In this document: one piece after another, positions 1-13,900 of the stretch
Layout of the letters: each line of letters opens with the position of its first letter
Position numbering within the stretch: position 1 is the first letter of the stretch
Source: Blastobasis lacticolella
Lineage: Eukaryota > Arthropoda > Insecta > Lepidoptera > Blastobasidae
Length of the DNA stretch: 64,000 nt
NCBI GenBank assembly: GCA_905147135.1
Contig: LR990049.1
Coordinates: forward strand, 14,587,428 to 14,651,427
Direction: 5' to 3'
Program-made: the position numbers and the translations under genes
The notes under the pieces: generated by a model
What the model saw: the letters and a program-made list of their open reading frames with translations, nothing else
What the model was told of the DNA's origin: nothing
Databases searched by the model: none

Positions 1-1109
1 AACATCCACCGGTTTGATGCTTGTTCGCTGATTTTTGATTTGAAATCGGGTACTTATATATACCTAACGAAATAATTATTTATTTTTGTAAGTATGCCTG
101 TGTCCGTAGAGGTCGGGAACTCTGTGTGGTTGTGTCATGCATTATCATCCTCTATGTCGAGGGTTTACGTAAGACCCCTCGCACCTTTAAAACGGTGCTC
201 TTCATTTTCTGATTTTCAATATATTCCAATACACACAAAAGTATAAAGTATTGCAACAAATATTATGAGAATCATTTAATTCTACTTGAACAAAAAATAT
301 TTGGGGTAATTGAAAATGTATGCGGTGACTAGTTTAGGTCTATTATTAAGCTGGAATAAGGTGTACATACGCGTGTAGAGTTAAATGGTTCCAACGCTGC
401 TATTATAAAGCTATTATTTCACGAATATAACTCTGTAATTATGCTATTTTTATCAATGCCGTCGAGTAACTAGTTTTAGTAGTATGTATCGTCGTCGCTA
501 AAAATACTGCTAATGGTGGAAAACAGTCCATCATTTTAACGATCCATAAAATGATTTAAAAAAAGAATAGTGGATTTAAAACACAAACGTACTTCTGCTA
601 TGATGCGGGGTACGACGAAATTATTTTTTATATGAGTTTGAATGAGGACACACGTAAGTGAAGCAGATAGCAGATATAACTCATATTTTAAGGAGAATAT
701 TTTGGCAAAGAACAAGTGAATCTAGAACTCAGTCTTACGTTTACAGCATTATGCACAACAACACAAAGTCACTCGTACATTTGCATCCGTGTGTGCTCTG
801 CACTTTGGGAGAATTCTGAGTCTACTACTAAATCTGAGTGGACGGACAAACAAACAGTGCGATGTCCAGAGATCACCCCGCCCGCCCCCCGCGGCCCGCT
901 CAATGACGTCATTAAACTTTAATGCACTTACCTCGTCGTGCTTCGAATGCTAGTGTTAAGGAAAAAGCTTATGGGAAGTCATAGTTTTGTATTGACATTT
1001 AAAATTGCCCGAGGTCGTTTAGTCATTTAATTATTATCGTGTTCATCAAAGAGCGTCTAAGTTTAGGGGTGCGCCTCGTACCCCGACGTAGATACCGAGT
1101 ATGAACCCC

Positions 1110-1375
1110 AGTGTGTCTCTTTTCTTTTATATACGTTAGTTGAACACTAACCGATGCTTTTACATTGAAGTAAAACATCGTGATGAAATCTGTACATTCA
1201 GACGACTAAATGTGTAACCATGATCACATCTAGTGTGGTTCCCTTGACAGGATCACGGGGGTCAAATAGCAGTCGCTTCACCGTAATTACCTGATATGCC
1301 GAATCCTGGATCATGGTCGAGACGGACCCCGGGCCCTCGCGCGAGAGATCACAACGGGGACATTAACGCCAAGAT
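1110..1375 (+). mobile_element. SINE copy, same family as 40090-40456, head missing
   Basis: The body shares the succession AACCGATGCT, AAACATCGTGATGAAA, GTAACCATGATC and CCTGGATCATGGTC with the full copy. The tRNA-like head is absent or too diverged to see. The 3' end is near 1375. Confidence 0.75.
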
Positions 1376-4179
1376 AACGCATTTTGAAATTGTAGTTATT
1401 TGTTAGTTTATGTACATATTTTCAATTTCATGTAACAATACATTCAATTATTGCCGAGTCATCCCTTTGCTTTTGAATATACACTCGCAAAACAATAATC
1501 GAATGAAAACCAAACGGGAACCGTAACGTCGGTCGGCGAATAAATACAAAATGCGTAATTTATGAAACGAAATAAACGTTGAGAGCGCAAAGTCCGTTTT
1601 ATCTCCAGTTATTGTACCTCATATTCGAGTGAGCCCGGATACAACGACGCTATGAACCGGAATGAACAATAGCAACCGCGCGAAACCTCAGCATATTGAT
1701 CAAAGGGATCGCCGGAGCCGCGGCTCCCAGCCAATACCTACCATTTATAAAATGGGTGTGTATAAAATTCTCGTTTAGTACATTGCGTGTTACCTAAGAG
1801 TCCTATTACTGCAGGCGTTGGGACGCGGCTTTGGAATATTGAGTAAGTGGCCTACGGCGTGTCGCTGTCCCACTCGGGCGCGGGCGCTCTCGCGGGTGGG
1901 AAAGGGATGCCGGCAGCGTCTCAAGACTGCGAATCAATAAAGTCCACTCGTATAAAGTCGGGTACTGCAGTGGATATGGGTCACGGTGCACTCCGCGCGC
2001 GGGATCGTAGTTAAGACGCTGGCAAGCCTCGTCTTTAAGCCCCTAATTAATATATAACAAGATTATCTAATTAGTTTAATTAACTACAATCAATTTAATA
2101 AGCCGCCAATTTGGCTTATTAAGGAATAGGACATTGATCTCTGATATACAAAATGGACCTACGTTTAACAAATACGTCGAAATCAATATACTAGAATAGT
2201 AGGTTGTCTTATTTGACGGCCGTTCGATAATTTCAAAATTCAATAAAACTACCAAGAAAAGATCCGAAACACCAATTTGAGACCATCAAGGCGCAATCTT
2301 TAGAGACGAACAATACAATCATACAATCCTCTCAAACTGCACCCAACCGTCGTCGTCGGACGCACCCGCCGTCGCATCGACGATGAATGTCGCAGCAATT
2401 TCCGCCTGCAATTGCGGTCCAATGGCGTGAATTATGTCAGAGATTTCTTGTCACAAACAGCTGGTGTTTCGCAATTTGCTGATGGCAGCATTAAGGTCGG
2501 GGAAGTGCAGTCTTCCCCCCGCGCCCCGCGGCCCTGCGGCGCGCCGCCGGAATTTGGCGGTGCCTTGCTTGCACTTAGGCGGGCATCGCAACGGAATTCG
2601 GGCACACACGCAGATAGGATGGATGTGTGATGTTGTATATGTACAGTATGTACCATAACCCGTGAAGCTGGATGCCCTATTGTTAGGTACATATCGATAT
2701 TAGAATCTATTTACTCAAGTACTTTTAAAAATGATGTAGAAAATTAATTGTAAACATCCAACATTTTTTTATGTTAATGATGTAAAAAAATGAGAATTAG
2801 GTTGTTTTTTATAAAAAAAGAATTAAATATTATCATTTTTATTTTTTTATTTCAAAGTGACGTAGTCGTCTAAAGGAAAGCAGGGCGATTCCAAAAATAC
2901 GTAATATAGATTTGATCTACAATTTTCCCAAGTAACCCCGTCCAGAAAATGATTTAGACCACTTAATTTAACTTCATATAACAGCTACATTATTTTATCA
3001 AAAGCCGAACGAGAGCCACTCACGCTGTCCACTACTAGCCACTCTGCTCTCTCTAAAACCACTCTCTTTTCATAAGACACGCTCTTAAAGCTTCCCGTCT
3101 CCTGTCCTCAAAATGACTAGACTAGACCGCTACTCGTAGCTCTACCTACGAACGCCCTACATTGGCTACGAAGTGCTACGAATGCACTACGAAGTCAAAT
3201 GATATGAAATAATTTTTTACGATTTGCGTATGTACGGTTTCCAATCTTTTGTACGTAATTTAACATTGTTAATATCCTTCTAGTTTTAATAGAATACTCC
3301 ATTTAATATACATATACATATAATCTTAAATTCTACTTAAAATGAAACACGAATTGATGGTAGTTGTAGCATTCGTCTACAACTCAATTAAGGTTGAATT
3401 ATAATTGTACGGACTAATTTTCTAGTTCTACACGAAATAGTGATTACTGTAACAACTCCAGGACTAAGTTTAGGATACCTACATGCGAGTCCTAAGTTGG
3501 TAGACTCAATTGAGCTATCTATTTTAAGGGGTTGCCGCTTTAGTTGAGTACAGTAGTGCTGTGAAATTTTACTAACCGGATTCGTCGTTTCACTCATTAC
3601 CTTACATTACGTTTATGACCGAAGATAGTATGGTTAAATGGAGGTACCGTTTTAATAAAGTCTTCGGGATAATATAATGTTGTACAAAGTATGCATAAAT
3701 AAATAAATAACAGCCAAAGTGCTCTCCTATAGTCGGGGTGAGAATACTACGCTATTCTGCCCATCGAAACAGTTTGTAAAATTATCGTATCTACATAATA
3801 TCTTTGAATGAAACTTTTCATACTAGTTAAATTTCCTAAAACTGTGTGTAAACTACTGTACACAATAAATAATTATTTATTTTTCTACGCCTAACATGCC
3901 ATAATCTTCAACATACAACAAAGATAGGAATTTGAAAAATAAGAAACATTATCCTTTCCAATTCGGAACCCTTACTACAAACCGAGACCGAACCCAGCTC
4001 CCAGCAAAGGCCCGCCGTTGTTAATTTACCAAAGCGTATTTGCGTTTATTCACCTATACGCCGCGTGTAGTGTTACGCAATTAATTAGCCGTAATGCGAA
4101 CGCGGCCGCAGAGTTATGACACTGATAGGATGGCGCGGGGATAACAGATAGTTATTGGCGATTATATTTACAAATTTAG

Positions 4180-4300
4180 TGCGAGATTTATTTATTTGGG
4201 AAAACAAACAGTAACATACGTATTATACATAAACAAAACATATCAACAGACTTACAGTTATGGAATTTTGATAATTTATATTTTATTTTTATTGAGCTTA
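4180..4300. repeat. dispersed repeat related to 20216-20345
   Basis: ACATAAACAAAACATATCAA followed by CTTACAGTT occurs here and at about 20260-20295, with similar flanks. It is probably a retroelement end; no coding sequence is seen. Confidence 0.5.
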
Positions 4301-4377
4301 CAGAAGTTATACAGCTATAACTTCTGTAAGCTTCTGTGAGCTTACAGAAGTTATAGCTGTATAACTTCTGTAAGCTC
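4294..4377. repeat. nested perfect palindrome, 39-bp arms
   Basis: Arms 4294-4332 and 4339-4377 are perfect inverted complements around a 6-bp spacer. Each arm is itself a palindrome built from the 17-mer AGCTTACAGAAGTTATA and its complement around CAGC or GCTG, so the 17-mer occurs four times in alternating orientation. Confidence 0.95.
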
Positions 4378-7300
4378 GCAAGAAATAGTAATTTTGATAA
4401 AATGATTATCAATAAACATATATATCTGCGTAATAGTACCTAATAAGATAATATTTAGGCGCCGGTTGCTTATTTGTACAAATATGTACATGCTTATAAC
4501 AATAATTCGTATACTCTTTTTTTTAAAGAGAGATACTCGTTGTGTATAAAAATCACAAGAACGTCTAAAGAAAGTATATCTGGCATAGTTACTTAGAAAG
4601 GGTGTAATATAAAAAGTAGCAATGGTACGTGAGTTAGGTCGAGGTATTCTAAATGTAATTTTATTCAATAGCTATTCGGAATTAACTACACAGAAATATG
4701 ACATCTAAGTAAATACGTCTACTTTCCATCTGTCAAATTGTGGCCAGTCTGATAATCTAATGATTTTAAGAATTTATTTTGTACTTTTTATTCTGGCTTA
4801 ATGGATGGTGTATGCGGAAATGTGCGCAATCACTGTGTGTGCGGTTCGTCCCGACTCGGAGCCAAATTTTTGCCTAGAGAAAAATTGTCTAAAGCCTTAA
4901 AACTTTGCTTCTGTGTGTCATGTTGTCGAATTCCTAACCGTTTTCGAGCTAAAGCTCTCCGGAGTCTATCGGAAATTATTATATTAAAATAAACTTCTAA
5001 ATTTCCTGGCTTCTGTTCTCGAATTGACCGGAGTAGTCTCATAATATTGTATTTCTACACTGGCTACGAAATCCTACGAATGTGCTACGACGGCGCTACA
5101 AAGTCAAATGATTAGTCCTGTGAGTAAAAGAGAAACCGTGAGCAGCAATCTAAGTGATTTCTTCAGAAAGTGGATCAGAGTGCTTAGGTAGTAAACATAC
5201 TAAAAGTCCTGGCGTCTACGTGAGAGCTAGATTTTTGCTTATATTTCAAAAACGCTGCGTCATATGTGAACATTTTCTAATAGTAAATGAAATTCTGTAG
5301 AACTTTTATTCCATGCAAGTTTTCATATTCCTAACTATTTTCGTACTATATAATATAGGTAGATAGTCTGTAAACTAAAATTATTTACATTTATTTACCT
5401 ATGTACCCTGCGTGTAGTGCCGGCTCGCAATTGATTAGATTAGTAATGAGGACGCGGACCGCAGAGTTACGACACTGAAAAGATGGCGATTGTACTTATT
5501 TGGCTTGAAGCTAAGAGTATCATCTTCTTTATAAATTGAAGTACTATTCCCAGTACTCGCATACTTCACATGAAGTATAAATTTATGCCAAAATGGCCTC
5601 AGCATTTATTGCGATCGGCGCGGCTCCGCGGCGCGGCGCGCGGTCGCTCGTATATTCACTGTTATTGACTCCCATTACCGCACTCGCATGCGATTGTAAA
5701 GTGAGCGGTGTCGGACTTTATAGATACTTACGTGATAATACGAGTATTCTCGTATTACTGAAATCACACGAGACATTGCTCGAACACACGCCGCCGTATC
5801 GCATCCGAACCCTTTCCAATTTGTGTTTTGATAGGATGTTTTATTAATTTGGCGCGCTATGGTCTCCCTTTTTATCTGGCTAATAAAGCATGGTGTCTGC
5901 GGCGGGGCGGGGTGGCGGGGCGGGATAGGCTAGGCTAGAGGGTGGCACATCCCGCAGCCACTGTTTACATTATACCTATTATATTATTATGATTTATTAC
6001 TCAATCGATGCGCCGCCGCGCGCCGCTTGCTCGCGCCACGTAATTTCAGAATTTTGCTTAACGTGCAGGAATTTGAACTACGCCCCTCTATGTAAAGGAA
6101 TCGAGCGCTTTGATGCGGCTCGATGGTATACTTCTTATGAGGTTAAGTATACGAGGTGCTGCGAAATGACAGCACAATTTAGATAGCTACTTCTATTACT
6201 ACAGCGAATATTTTATGCAAAAAATCTAACACGAGTACGGTACGTTGATCGCTAAATCCTTTAGACGGGAACAGTTGTAGTCTCAAGCTGCCGTCTTCGC
6301 TCCCGACGCAATACTTTAGAAACTGGCGCCCCTCAGAGGTTCGCGTTCGTCTAACAATGCCTCAGATTGGGAATGCGGAGTCAGAATGCAAATACAGAGA
6401 GCGCGCTGCATTCAGCGACAGGCGCGTCGCTCCACGAATACCCTTTGAAACTTCTGTTCAGTGTAGCGGAACCCGACGCGCCCAGTGTGGAAGCGTCTCT
6501 CCTTTTTTATATGGTTTCATTTGAATTAATATTTAGTTTTGGCAACTTCTAGACTACTTTATTACTGATTTGCGCATTAGAGCGCAAAATAATTATGCTA
6601 TTCACAGTTAGAGAAATTTGAGGTAATAAATACTTTAGGACTTAACTGAGTTAGTATGTTCGAGACAGGGTTTTGAAATCAATGAATTGGCAGGACATAA
6701 TGACTCGTACTGTCGCAAATAAAATGTATAACGATTTCTTTTTGAACTAAGGCCGGCTTGCACCAAATAATTAAACACATTTATATATGACGTTTTAGTC
6801 ATTTTGTATGAAATTTTGTGTTTATCTGAAGCTTAAATGCGATTAAGATTTTTTGCAAGGCGTCCTAAGAATATAAGAAATTATGCAGAAGTTACTTATA
6901 TTACTGAAAATAATTCAATTTCGCCGTCCTTCACATCTTTCATTCGAAACGAAAGACACATAAATCGTAAGTCCAATAGTTCCGCTTACAGAGCTTGGAG
7001 TCCATTTTACTAGCGGCATGAATAGCTAGGAAGTAATTGTTGGGCGTTCTTTGGGCGAATCAATTTGCTCGAAGAAAGCGGCGGCGGTGCGACGCGCGTT
7101 GAATCGCCGCGCTGATGGGATTGCGCCGCGCACCCGCGAATAGGGTACAAATCACAAAACATTCCAATCCCTCCGGTTAATTGAATCCTGTAGCCCTTCA
7201 TTAGAGGGCGGTGAACGAATCGACAAAAACGAACTTTTACCGAAAGCAGAATGCCGCGCCGCCGCCGCCGCCGCTCGGACAAAAACCGCAAATGACATTC

Positions 7301-10300
7301 GGGAGGTGGCGCGGATCGAATAATTACGCAGCTCGGCGCCGCGCCGCAACTTGGCTTTCACACTCCAAACATTGTCGCTCCTTCATAAAACTTTGCCTTC
7401 TATTTCGCGATGCTTGAATTATACATGTTTTGCCGAAACGTAAGTAGATACTTAGCGAACTTTCTGATATAAAGAGATGTGTATCCTGCGTGCGTAAAAT
7501 TTATGTTACACTCTGTGTGTCGCGTCACCCGAGGCAGCGGTACGATTTCGTGAACTGCAATGCTATTTAACTGTAACTAAAACAAAGTTGGGCAGCGTTG
7601 AATTTAAGGAATAGTTATTTCCGTCGAAATTGTCAACTTTGCACCAGATTGAAAGTTGAACTGAGAAGCAGTCTCAGTCAGACTAGTTTGAGATTCAAAA
7701 GTATTCCAATATCAGTGGGATAGCGAGTCGCGAAAGACGGGTCGCAGTTGCGGGGGGCGGGGCGGGGCGCGGGCGGAGGCCGACATCGGCCATCGCTGAA
7801 TATGTTAATGCGGTCGCTGTCGCCGCAAAACCTTCGCAGACACATTCTTATTGGGTTTTATTTTGACATTTATAGTTCGACAAGTAATACGGTAAAGCAA
7901 ATAAGTACGCACTAAAATTTTTATCCATAAAGATAAAAGACGGACTAAAACATGTGTGAAATATTAATTATATAATTTATGCACGAAAGTATTGTGAAAA
8001 AGTAGGAAATATTGTGCCACATCAGCACAAGTTCCATCTCGCCGCATAGCCGAACAGTTTATCTATAAAGCGTAGTCTTCTAGCTGTACCTCTGTAACTG
8101 TACGTTGATCTTTACAGCGTGACCCAAATTACGGAGCGTTACTTTGTGAGGTGGAAGTTTATTTCATCAATAAGCCGCCCGCGCCCGAGCGCTGCGCCGT
8201 CGAATGTGAAAATGCACACAGCGAGCCCGCAATACGCTTCAACAGGCTGTGTTGGTAAATTCTAAACGAAGCCGGCTCAAGAATTCCCCGTACTATGTTG
8301 TCGGGAACGCTGCGTTGTGGATACCGGCATTCTTTTATTCGCAATCTAGGGAATCTATTAATTATTGTTAAAGGTCGCGTTACACTTAACGAGTGTAAGT
8401 GCCGTCTCGTAATATGTGCTGCATTTGGTTTCGTTTACATGCGACGGAAATCGCATTTTTTCAACCAACAGCCTAGTTTGTGCGGTAATCAGAAAACTTT
8501 GTCCATGTGAGTTAGATATAATACGCCTGTCTATCCACACTACAAAAGCTACATCCAACCCTGTATCCAAAAAATCCTACATAGCGTTGACGACACTTTC
8601 CAGAACAAGAGAAGTAGCTTGTTGTTCATTGATGTTTTCCTAACTGTAAATCGGTTTCTTTACTATTACGGTTACTATAAGTATTTTAAAGATGTGCTTT
8701 GTGTACAATTTCCTAATTCAAGTGGTTCATAGTAGGGGTTGTACGCAGTCAGCGCTCGATCCTGCTCGCATGACAATTCACTTTGAGCGGTTTTCTAGAG
8801 CTGCCCTGCTCGCACCCATCCGCCTCAGTGTCTGCATGCCTAGTACAGTCGAACAGTGCTCTCTGTTTGCACCAGAGACCGGGTGTGGGCCCGCTATAGC
8901 TGCAATTTCAGCGGCTTAACTAAGTTTAACCCGCTGCTAATTAAGTTGAATCACCAGCTCGGTTTGCTTACGTCTCAGCCGATGTTCAGGGGTAGATTGT
9001 CAACGTTGGAATTAGTGAATTATGCCGCCTCCGTAGGAGCTAACATTCCCAACTAGTTTAAGACGCTGGATACTTGATAGAGTTTCGACGGCAGAATATC
9101 GGAACTATGCATGCGAATATTTGGACGTTGTGTGAAGAATGCTACGGGTATAGTTACAAACTAAACTAGATGAGCTGCTTCTAAGTTGATTCTTTGAAGT
9201 TTTGTTCACATTGTATGTACACACTCGATCGGAGAACATAATGTTATTTTATTTTCATAAATCAGTAAATGTTTCAGATCGTCTTTCATACGTAGCTAGA
9301 GTGATAGAAAAATGACTGTATTGTGGTCGATATGGAGATATAATTGATTTTATTCAATTAAGAATCGAACCTGTACATATATGCTAGCTAGACCAATATG
9401 TGAACGACTACTCTATTAGTATCGTAATGCTTTCTTATTTGCTCACAGAAACGTTTTTCATATTTGACGTTAACATTTATCGAATAAAAGTGTTATGAGC
9501 GTGTCAGATGAACATTAAGCGTGTATCAGTCTCGGAGGCATCGAGTGCAAAGAGCAATAAAGGCGTGTGAGGGATCCTTTTAAAGTTCAATGCTCTCAAA
9601 TGGGAAATGAAGAGCGCGCCTTCAATTCGTTCCTTTGAGGCGTCCGTAAGCGCCTTTGCCCCGGGTCCCGCTGCAAAAAGCGAGAGAACACGAAGGAAAC
9701 TGAATAACTCCACGGTATTCCTGAGAAACGTTTTCGTACGGGATGCTACATAAAGAATGCATTCATGTGTGTGAGTTACCACGTACACCGTTTTCGATTT
9801 GTCTTTAATCAAAGGGTTAGGAAATTTTGCTTTCACTGTGCTGGGAGTTGCTTCTGTTTTTGTTTAAATAAGTATTTTATTAAGCTTGCGATTGAGAGTG
9901 CCGTCAGCAGGCACTCTAGGTATATTTTATATTTGTATTGTAAAAACTTAAATTTAAGACAGAAAATTAAATTCCATACAAATTAAATTTGATCTCCCAC
10001 CTAAGATGATGGCTGTGAAGTGCTTTTTCTACTAAAATCGAAAATGAAATATGACATTAATCTCTAAAGTAACTAGCTCCTTTATAATATTATACAAATG
10101 TACTATAATTTAAGTTTGATGAGGTTTATAAGATTATTTTACAAAACGCGAATTATTTGTTACTCCATCAGTTATCTACAAGCATCATATCTAAAATTGT
10201 AGCACAATTGTCTATATCTCGAATCGGACAAAGGGTTATTCTTGTCTTTTTTTCAGTGATTTGTTAAGTTCCCAGAACAAAGGCGACTCTCCACCGGGAC

Positions 10301-10582
10301 TGTTGTCGGGCTCTTTTGAAACTTCACAAAAAGCTATATCTAATCACGTCTCTAATCTTATATAGCCATTAGGCTTGACTCCTGGGGCCGGTCTCTACAC
10401 ACTTATCAGTTGTAGATATTACTGAGCTATAGACGGCTGATATGATTATGGCAATGACATTTAGTGAACTGAAAATAGGTCGAAAGTTAGGTTCTCATAA
10501 TGTAAATTTTTTTGTTATTCCTCAATTAAAATTCGCCATCCTTATCAAGTTCAGTTGGTAACCATACCGGTCTGCCACGTGT

Positions 10583-10735
10583 TGGATTGGATTCCCGGTC
10601 GGACGGAAATTTGTTACTTGTCTGGGTGTTATGTATAATAAGTATATCTTTTTTAAATATATAAGTAATTTATTAGTTTTTTGGCACCCATAATACAAGT
10701 TTGCTTACTTAGAGGCTAGATGGCGTTGTGTGAAT
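10583..10735 (+). mobile_element. SINE, second family, truncated
   Basis: It shares GATTCCCGG, GTCTGGGTGTT, GGCACCCATAATACAAG and CTTAGAGGCTAGATGGCG with the minus-strand copy at 17340-17570. Most of the tRNA head is missing. Confidence 0.65.
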
Positions 10736-10879
10736 TGTCCAAGCATTTTTTAAATTTACTATAGGGAATCTAGGGGATCGTTAAACGCTTGTCCAGAGAG
10801 TGATTCATGGTAGAACGTTGCGAGACGTTGCAAGCAATCTCGCATTTGTATGGTTATCCTAATTAAACTCGATACTCAC

Positions 10880-10990
10880 CATCACTGCATTGGTTTTGAA
10901 ATCCATATGGTTCTTCACCTCCGCGGCCAGCTCCCGGATGAGCAGCAGCCCGTCCTTGCGGACCACCTCCACGTTCGATTCATGGTATTT
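10880..10990 (-). CDS. calcium channel alpha2-delta subunit, VWA_N exon
   Basis: It encodes 37 residues, KYHESNVEVVRKDGLLLIRE then LAAEVKNHMDFKTNAVM. This matches the start of the VWA_N domain of alpha2-delta proteins, with its RxDG..L...LA.EV...M..K..AV pattern. The exon is GC-rich inside AT-rich flanks. Its acceptor is a long T tract then ACAG; its donor is ATG followed by GTGAGT. Both ends are phase 0. The next exon, expected to continue with the helix before the VWA domain, is not in this window. Confidence 0.8.
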
Positions 10991-13900
10991 CTGTAAAAAA
11001 AGAAGAAGATATAATAAGGTAATGTGCAGGAATTTTTAATTAAATAAGTGAAAGAGGGCTATAGGTGTACTTGCCGCCCATCTAGTAGGTATACAGTTAC
11101 ATTTATATGTCGTGTTTGTATGGCAGAGAAGAAGGGGTATTATGCAGGGTTTTGGAAAATAAAAGTTTAACGAATCTGACGTACATTGGCATAATAAAAA
11201 GAAATTACCCCTGATTATCCTACCTACTCATATTTAGCTCCCAAGAGCAAACGGTAACTAAAACTAAAACCAAACCACAATATCCTGAATCTTGTATGTT
11301 TAAGTTGAGATGACGATCAAACGCCAGCCTATCAAGTACTAACTAAAACCTTCACGTTCCGAACTAAATACTGTAAAGGGTCATCGACACCAAGTTCAAT
11401 AACTAGCAGTATTACTGTGCAAATAAACTGCACCGCGGCAACGTTGGACGCAGCGTGTGGACAGCGTGTAATTTAGTGCTCTCACAAGCAGAGATAAACA
11501 TTGGCAGGCGTGTAGAGCGCGCATAATTTGCGAAAATGACAACGCTCGTGTCGCGAGCGCGCTACATTACGCGCTGAGTTATTGGCGCTACGTAGAGCCG
11601 GTGGTGAGGAGCCGATTCCCGATCGAGCCTTTAGAAGGGAGCATGGCAGCTAAGTTTGCGTAATCTCCATGTTTGTAAATTATCTAGTTCGCTTTTCATA
11701 TCCATTTTTCTTTTTATGAAGTGCCCATTACAAGCGATTTCTTTTTGAGACTGGACGTAAAGTGGCAGTGTTCATGTAAACGGGGTGGTGAAGAAATGAC
11801 TGATTGAGAATTACACATAAAAGTGCATATGATTTTCAACTTAGAAAAAACATTTCGTAACGTGATTAGCTATTACGGCCTGCTTGCTTTGTTGTATGGC
11901 GTAGGCCGTAGACTATGACTATGTGCTAATATTATTGTGAAACAAAGTGGCATGTGTTTATGGAGGGACAAATGAATCTTATTTGTAAAACCTTGCACTA
12001 ACAGTGTACAAAGTAGAGTGGATATAATGCCTGCGTAGCATTTTACTCTATTGTCATTCTTACATTCAGCCTACATAGACGGGTAGCCGCATAGTACTTG
12101 AAATTAGTAATTTATACTCATCAACTAAGTAGCAAGAGCGGGAGCTCGAAATCCATACAGCTTCGGTCCTTCCAGCCGGAAGCTCTGTTCCTAACCGACG
12201 CAGGCGACGGAGATCATAATAAAAAAATGCCGAGAGCCCGAGACCAAACCTGCGCCTCACCACGGCCCATCCCCGAGCGCGGCACCAGCGCGGCGCGGAA
12301 TCATCCGGGAGCTGTCAAATTTAAAAATGGAACGAACACGTCCGGAATGCGGCGGATGCTAGCTGCCAAATTATTGTTATTCGGCGGAGGCCGCCGCGGC
12401 GCCTTGTTATTGAATTCTGGATTGTGCGCCGAGAAGCGCCAGCCCGCGCCCACCCATTGTTGCATTATCTAATAGAAATGGATTTCGGAACGACTTATAA
12501 AACGTTTCCGTAATATTTAGTCGGTTGGGACTCTGTGGGAATACAGATTTCGGTATGTTCCTCGAGCTGTTTGTTGTGAAGCTGAATAGGTTGTTTCTAG
12601 ACACACAGGTTCTATCTTTGGCTGCATCGTCACTTTATCATCATGGCAATCAAATGCCTAGTTGATAAATAGTGAAGAAAGTTGTCTTTTTTTAAATGAT
12701 TATATGTCATGTGTTGAACGTCCTAGTAAAATATTAAAAGAGCTCAAAACTAAGTACATGAATTTTCCTGGGTTATCTGGACTATACATTTCTGTAAAAA
12801 TTTACTATCAACGAGGACAATACTGTGTGCCGATGTTTTGTCATATGAAGGTAAAAAAAAATGCTTTCTTCTAATAATACAAAAACAAATACGTCTGTGT
12901 GGTGGGTTATTATGCTTAAACTTATACTTAAGTTCTCGTTCAAACTGTACGTAAGTCCATCTAAAATTCATATGGGCTTCGGTATTCCTAGTAAAGTGCC
13001 CTTATTAAAAATGGGCCTCTAACATTAAACAAGTAAGAAAACTTTCTTTTGTGTTTGTTTTGTTCAGTAACATATTTAAGCCAATGAATATTTGAGTAAT
13101 ACCCGCTTATGATACATTTGTTTTGAGTGTTGTTCTTCGTGCGCTACACTAATAATGCTGTTCGTACCCTATTCAGGTCGTATCCCAATGGCTCTTTAGG
13201 AGATCTACAAACCAAATTAAAACATCCGAGCTGTCCCGGCTTGCGCCAGAGCCCATGTTCCTGTCCTTTCTTCTCCATTTTGCCAGATCTTCAGTGTCCT
13301 GACGCTTTTGCAGACGACTCGGCGATGACAATCCATCACTTTTTGGTACCGACAAGTCAAGGTGACCCTTCGATCTAATCGGGAGAAAATCTGTATAGAT
13401 AGGTAGGTATACTGACACTATACCGAAACTGGGTGGCCAGAGACCACATTTTACGTATTGGCTACGGTCTAGCGTGGTAGGATGAAGCGTAATTTCCTCG
13501 ATTTATATGGAGCGTGGCGTCATATTGCAGAGGGAATAAAATTATATGACTAAACTAGTAATCAAATACTATAAACGCGAAAGTTTGTAAGTATGGATAT
13601 TTGGTAGGATATTTTTTACTCTTTCATGTAAATACTAATAAACGGATTTCGATAAAGTTTTGCAGTGTTGTCGCTTATATGCCACCCAAAACGATGTTAT
13701 AGGCATTTATTCCTAAAATTCAAAGCAGTTGCTGCGGGAATAGTACTACACAAGTACTACTAGGTACTGCACTAGCCGAATTATATTATGTAGTTGCGGG
13801 CTAAAGCTTGTTGGAAATACTTTAACCGGGAAGGTAGTTACATTCAATTATCTACTACATCTTCACAATACTAACTACATTTCATTCTACTGCTCCTTCC

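Larger units (their letters stand above)
3140..5490 (+). repeat. diverged segmental duplication within the intron
   Basis: Two blocks occur twice in the same order. TGGCTACGAAGTGCTACGAA through TACGAAGTCAAATGAT (3163-3205) resembles 5060-5117. GCGTGTAGTGTTACGCAATT through GCAGAGTTATGACACTGATA (4063-4130) resembles 5411-5480. Spacing differs (about 900 versus 350 bp), so one copy has gained or lost sequence. Confidence 0.6.
1..10879. other. non-coding, inferred alpha2-delta intron
   Basis: The donor at 10879-10878 opens an intron toward the left edge. I found no exon continuing the alpha2-delta frame before base 1. It contains a SINE copy (1110-1375), a partial SINE (about 10583-10735), a diverged duplication (3140-5490), a nested palindrome (4294-4377) and short GC-rich patches near 5595-5660, 5900-5960 and 7750-7790. 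Confidence 0.6.

Noticed and set aside
12098..12472. 124-codon plus-strand frame
   Set aside because: No domain, no splice context, composition typical of a chance frame in a GC-rich patch.
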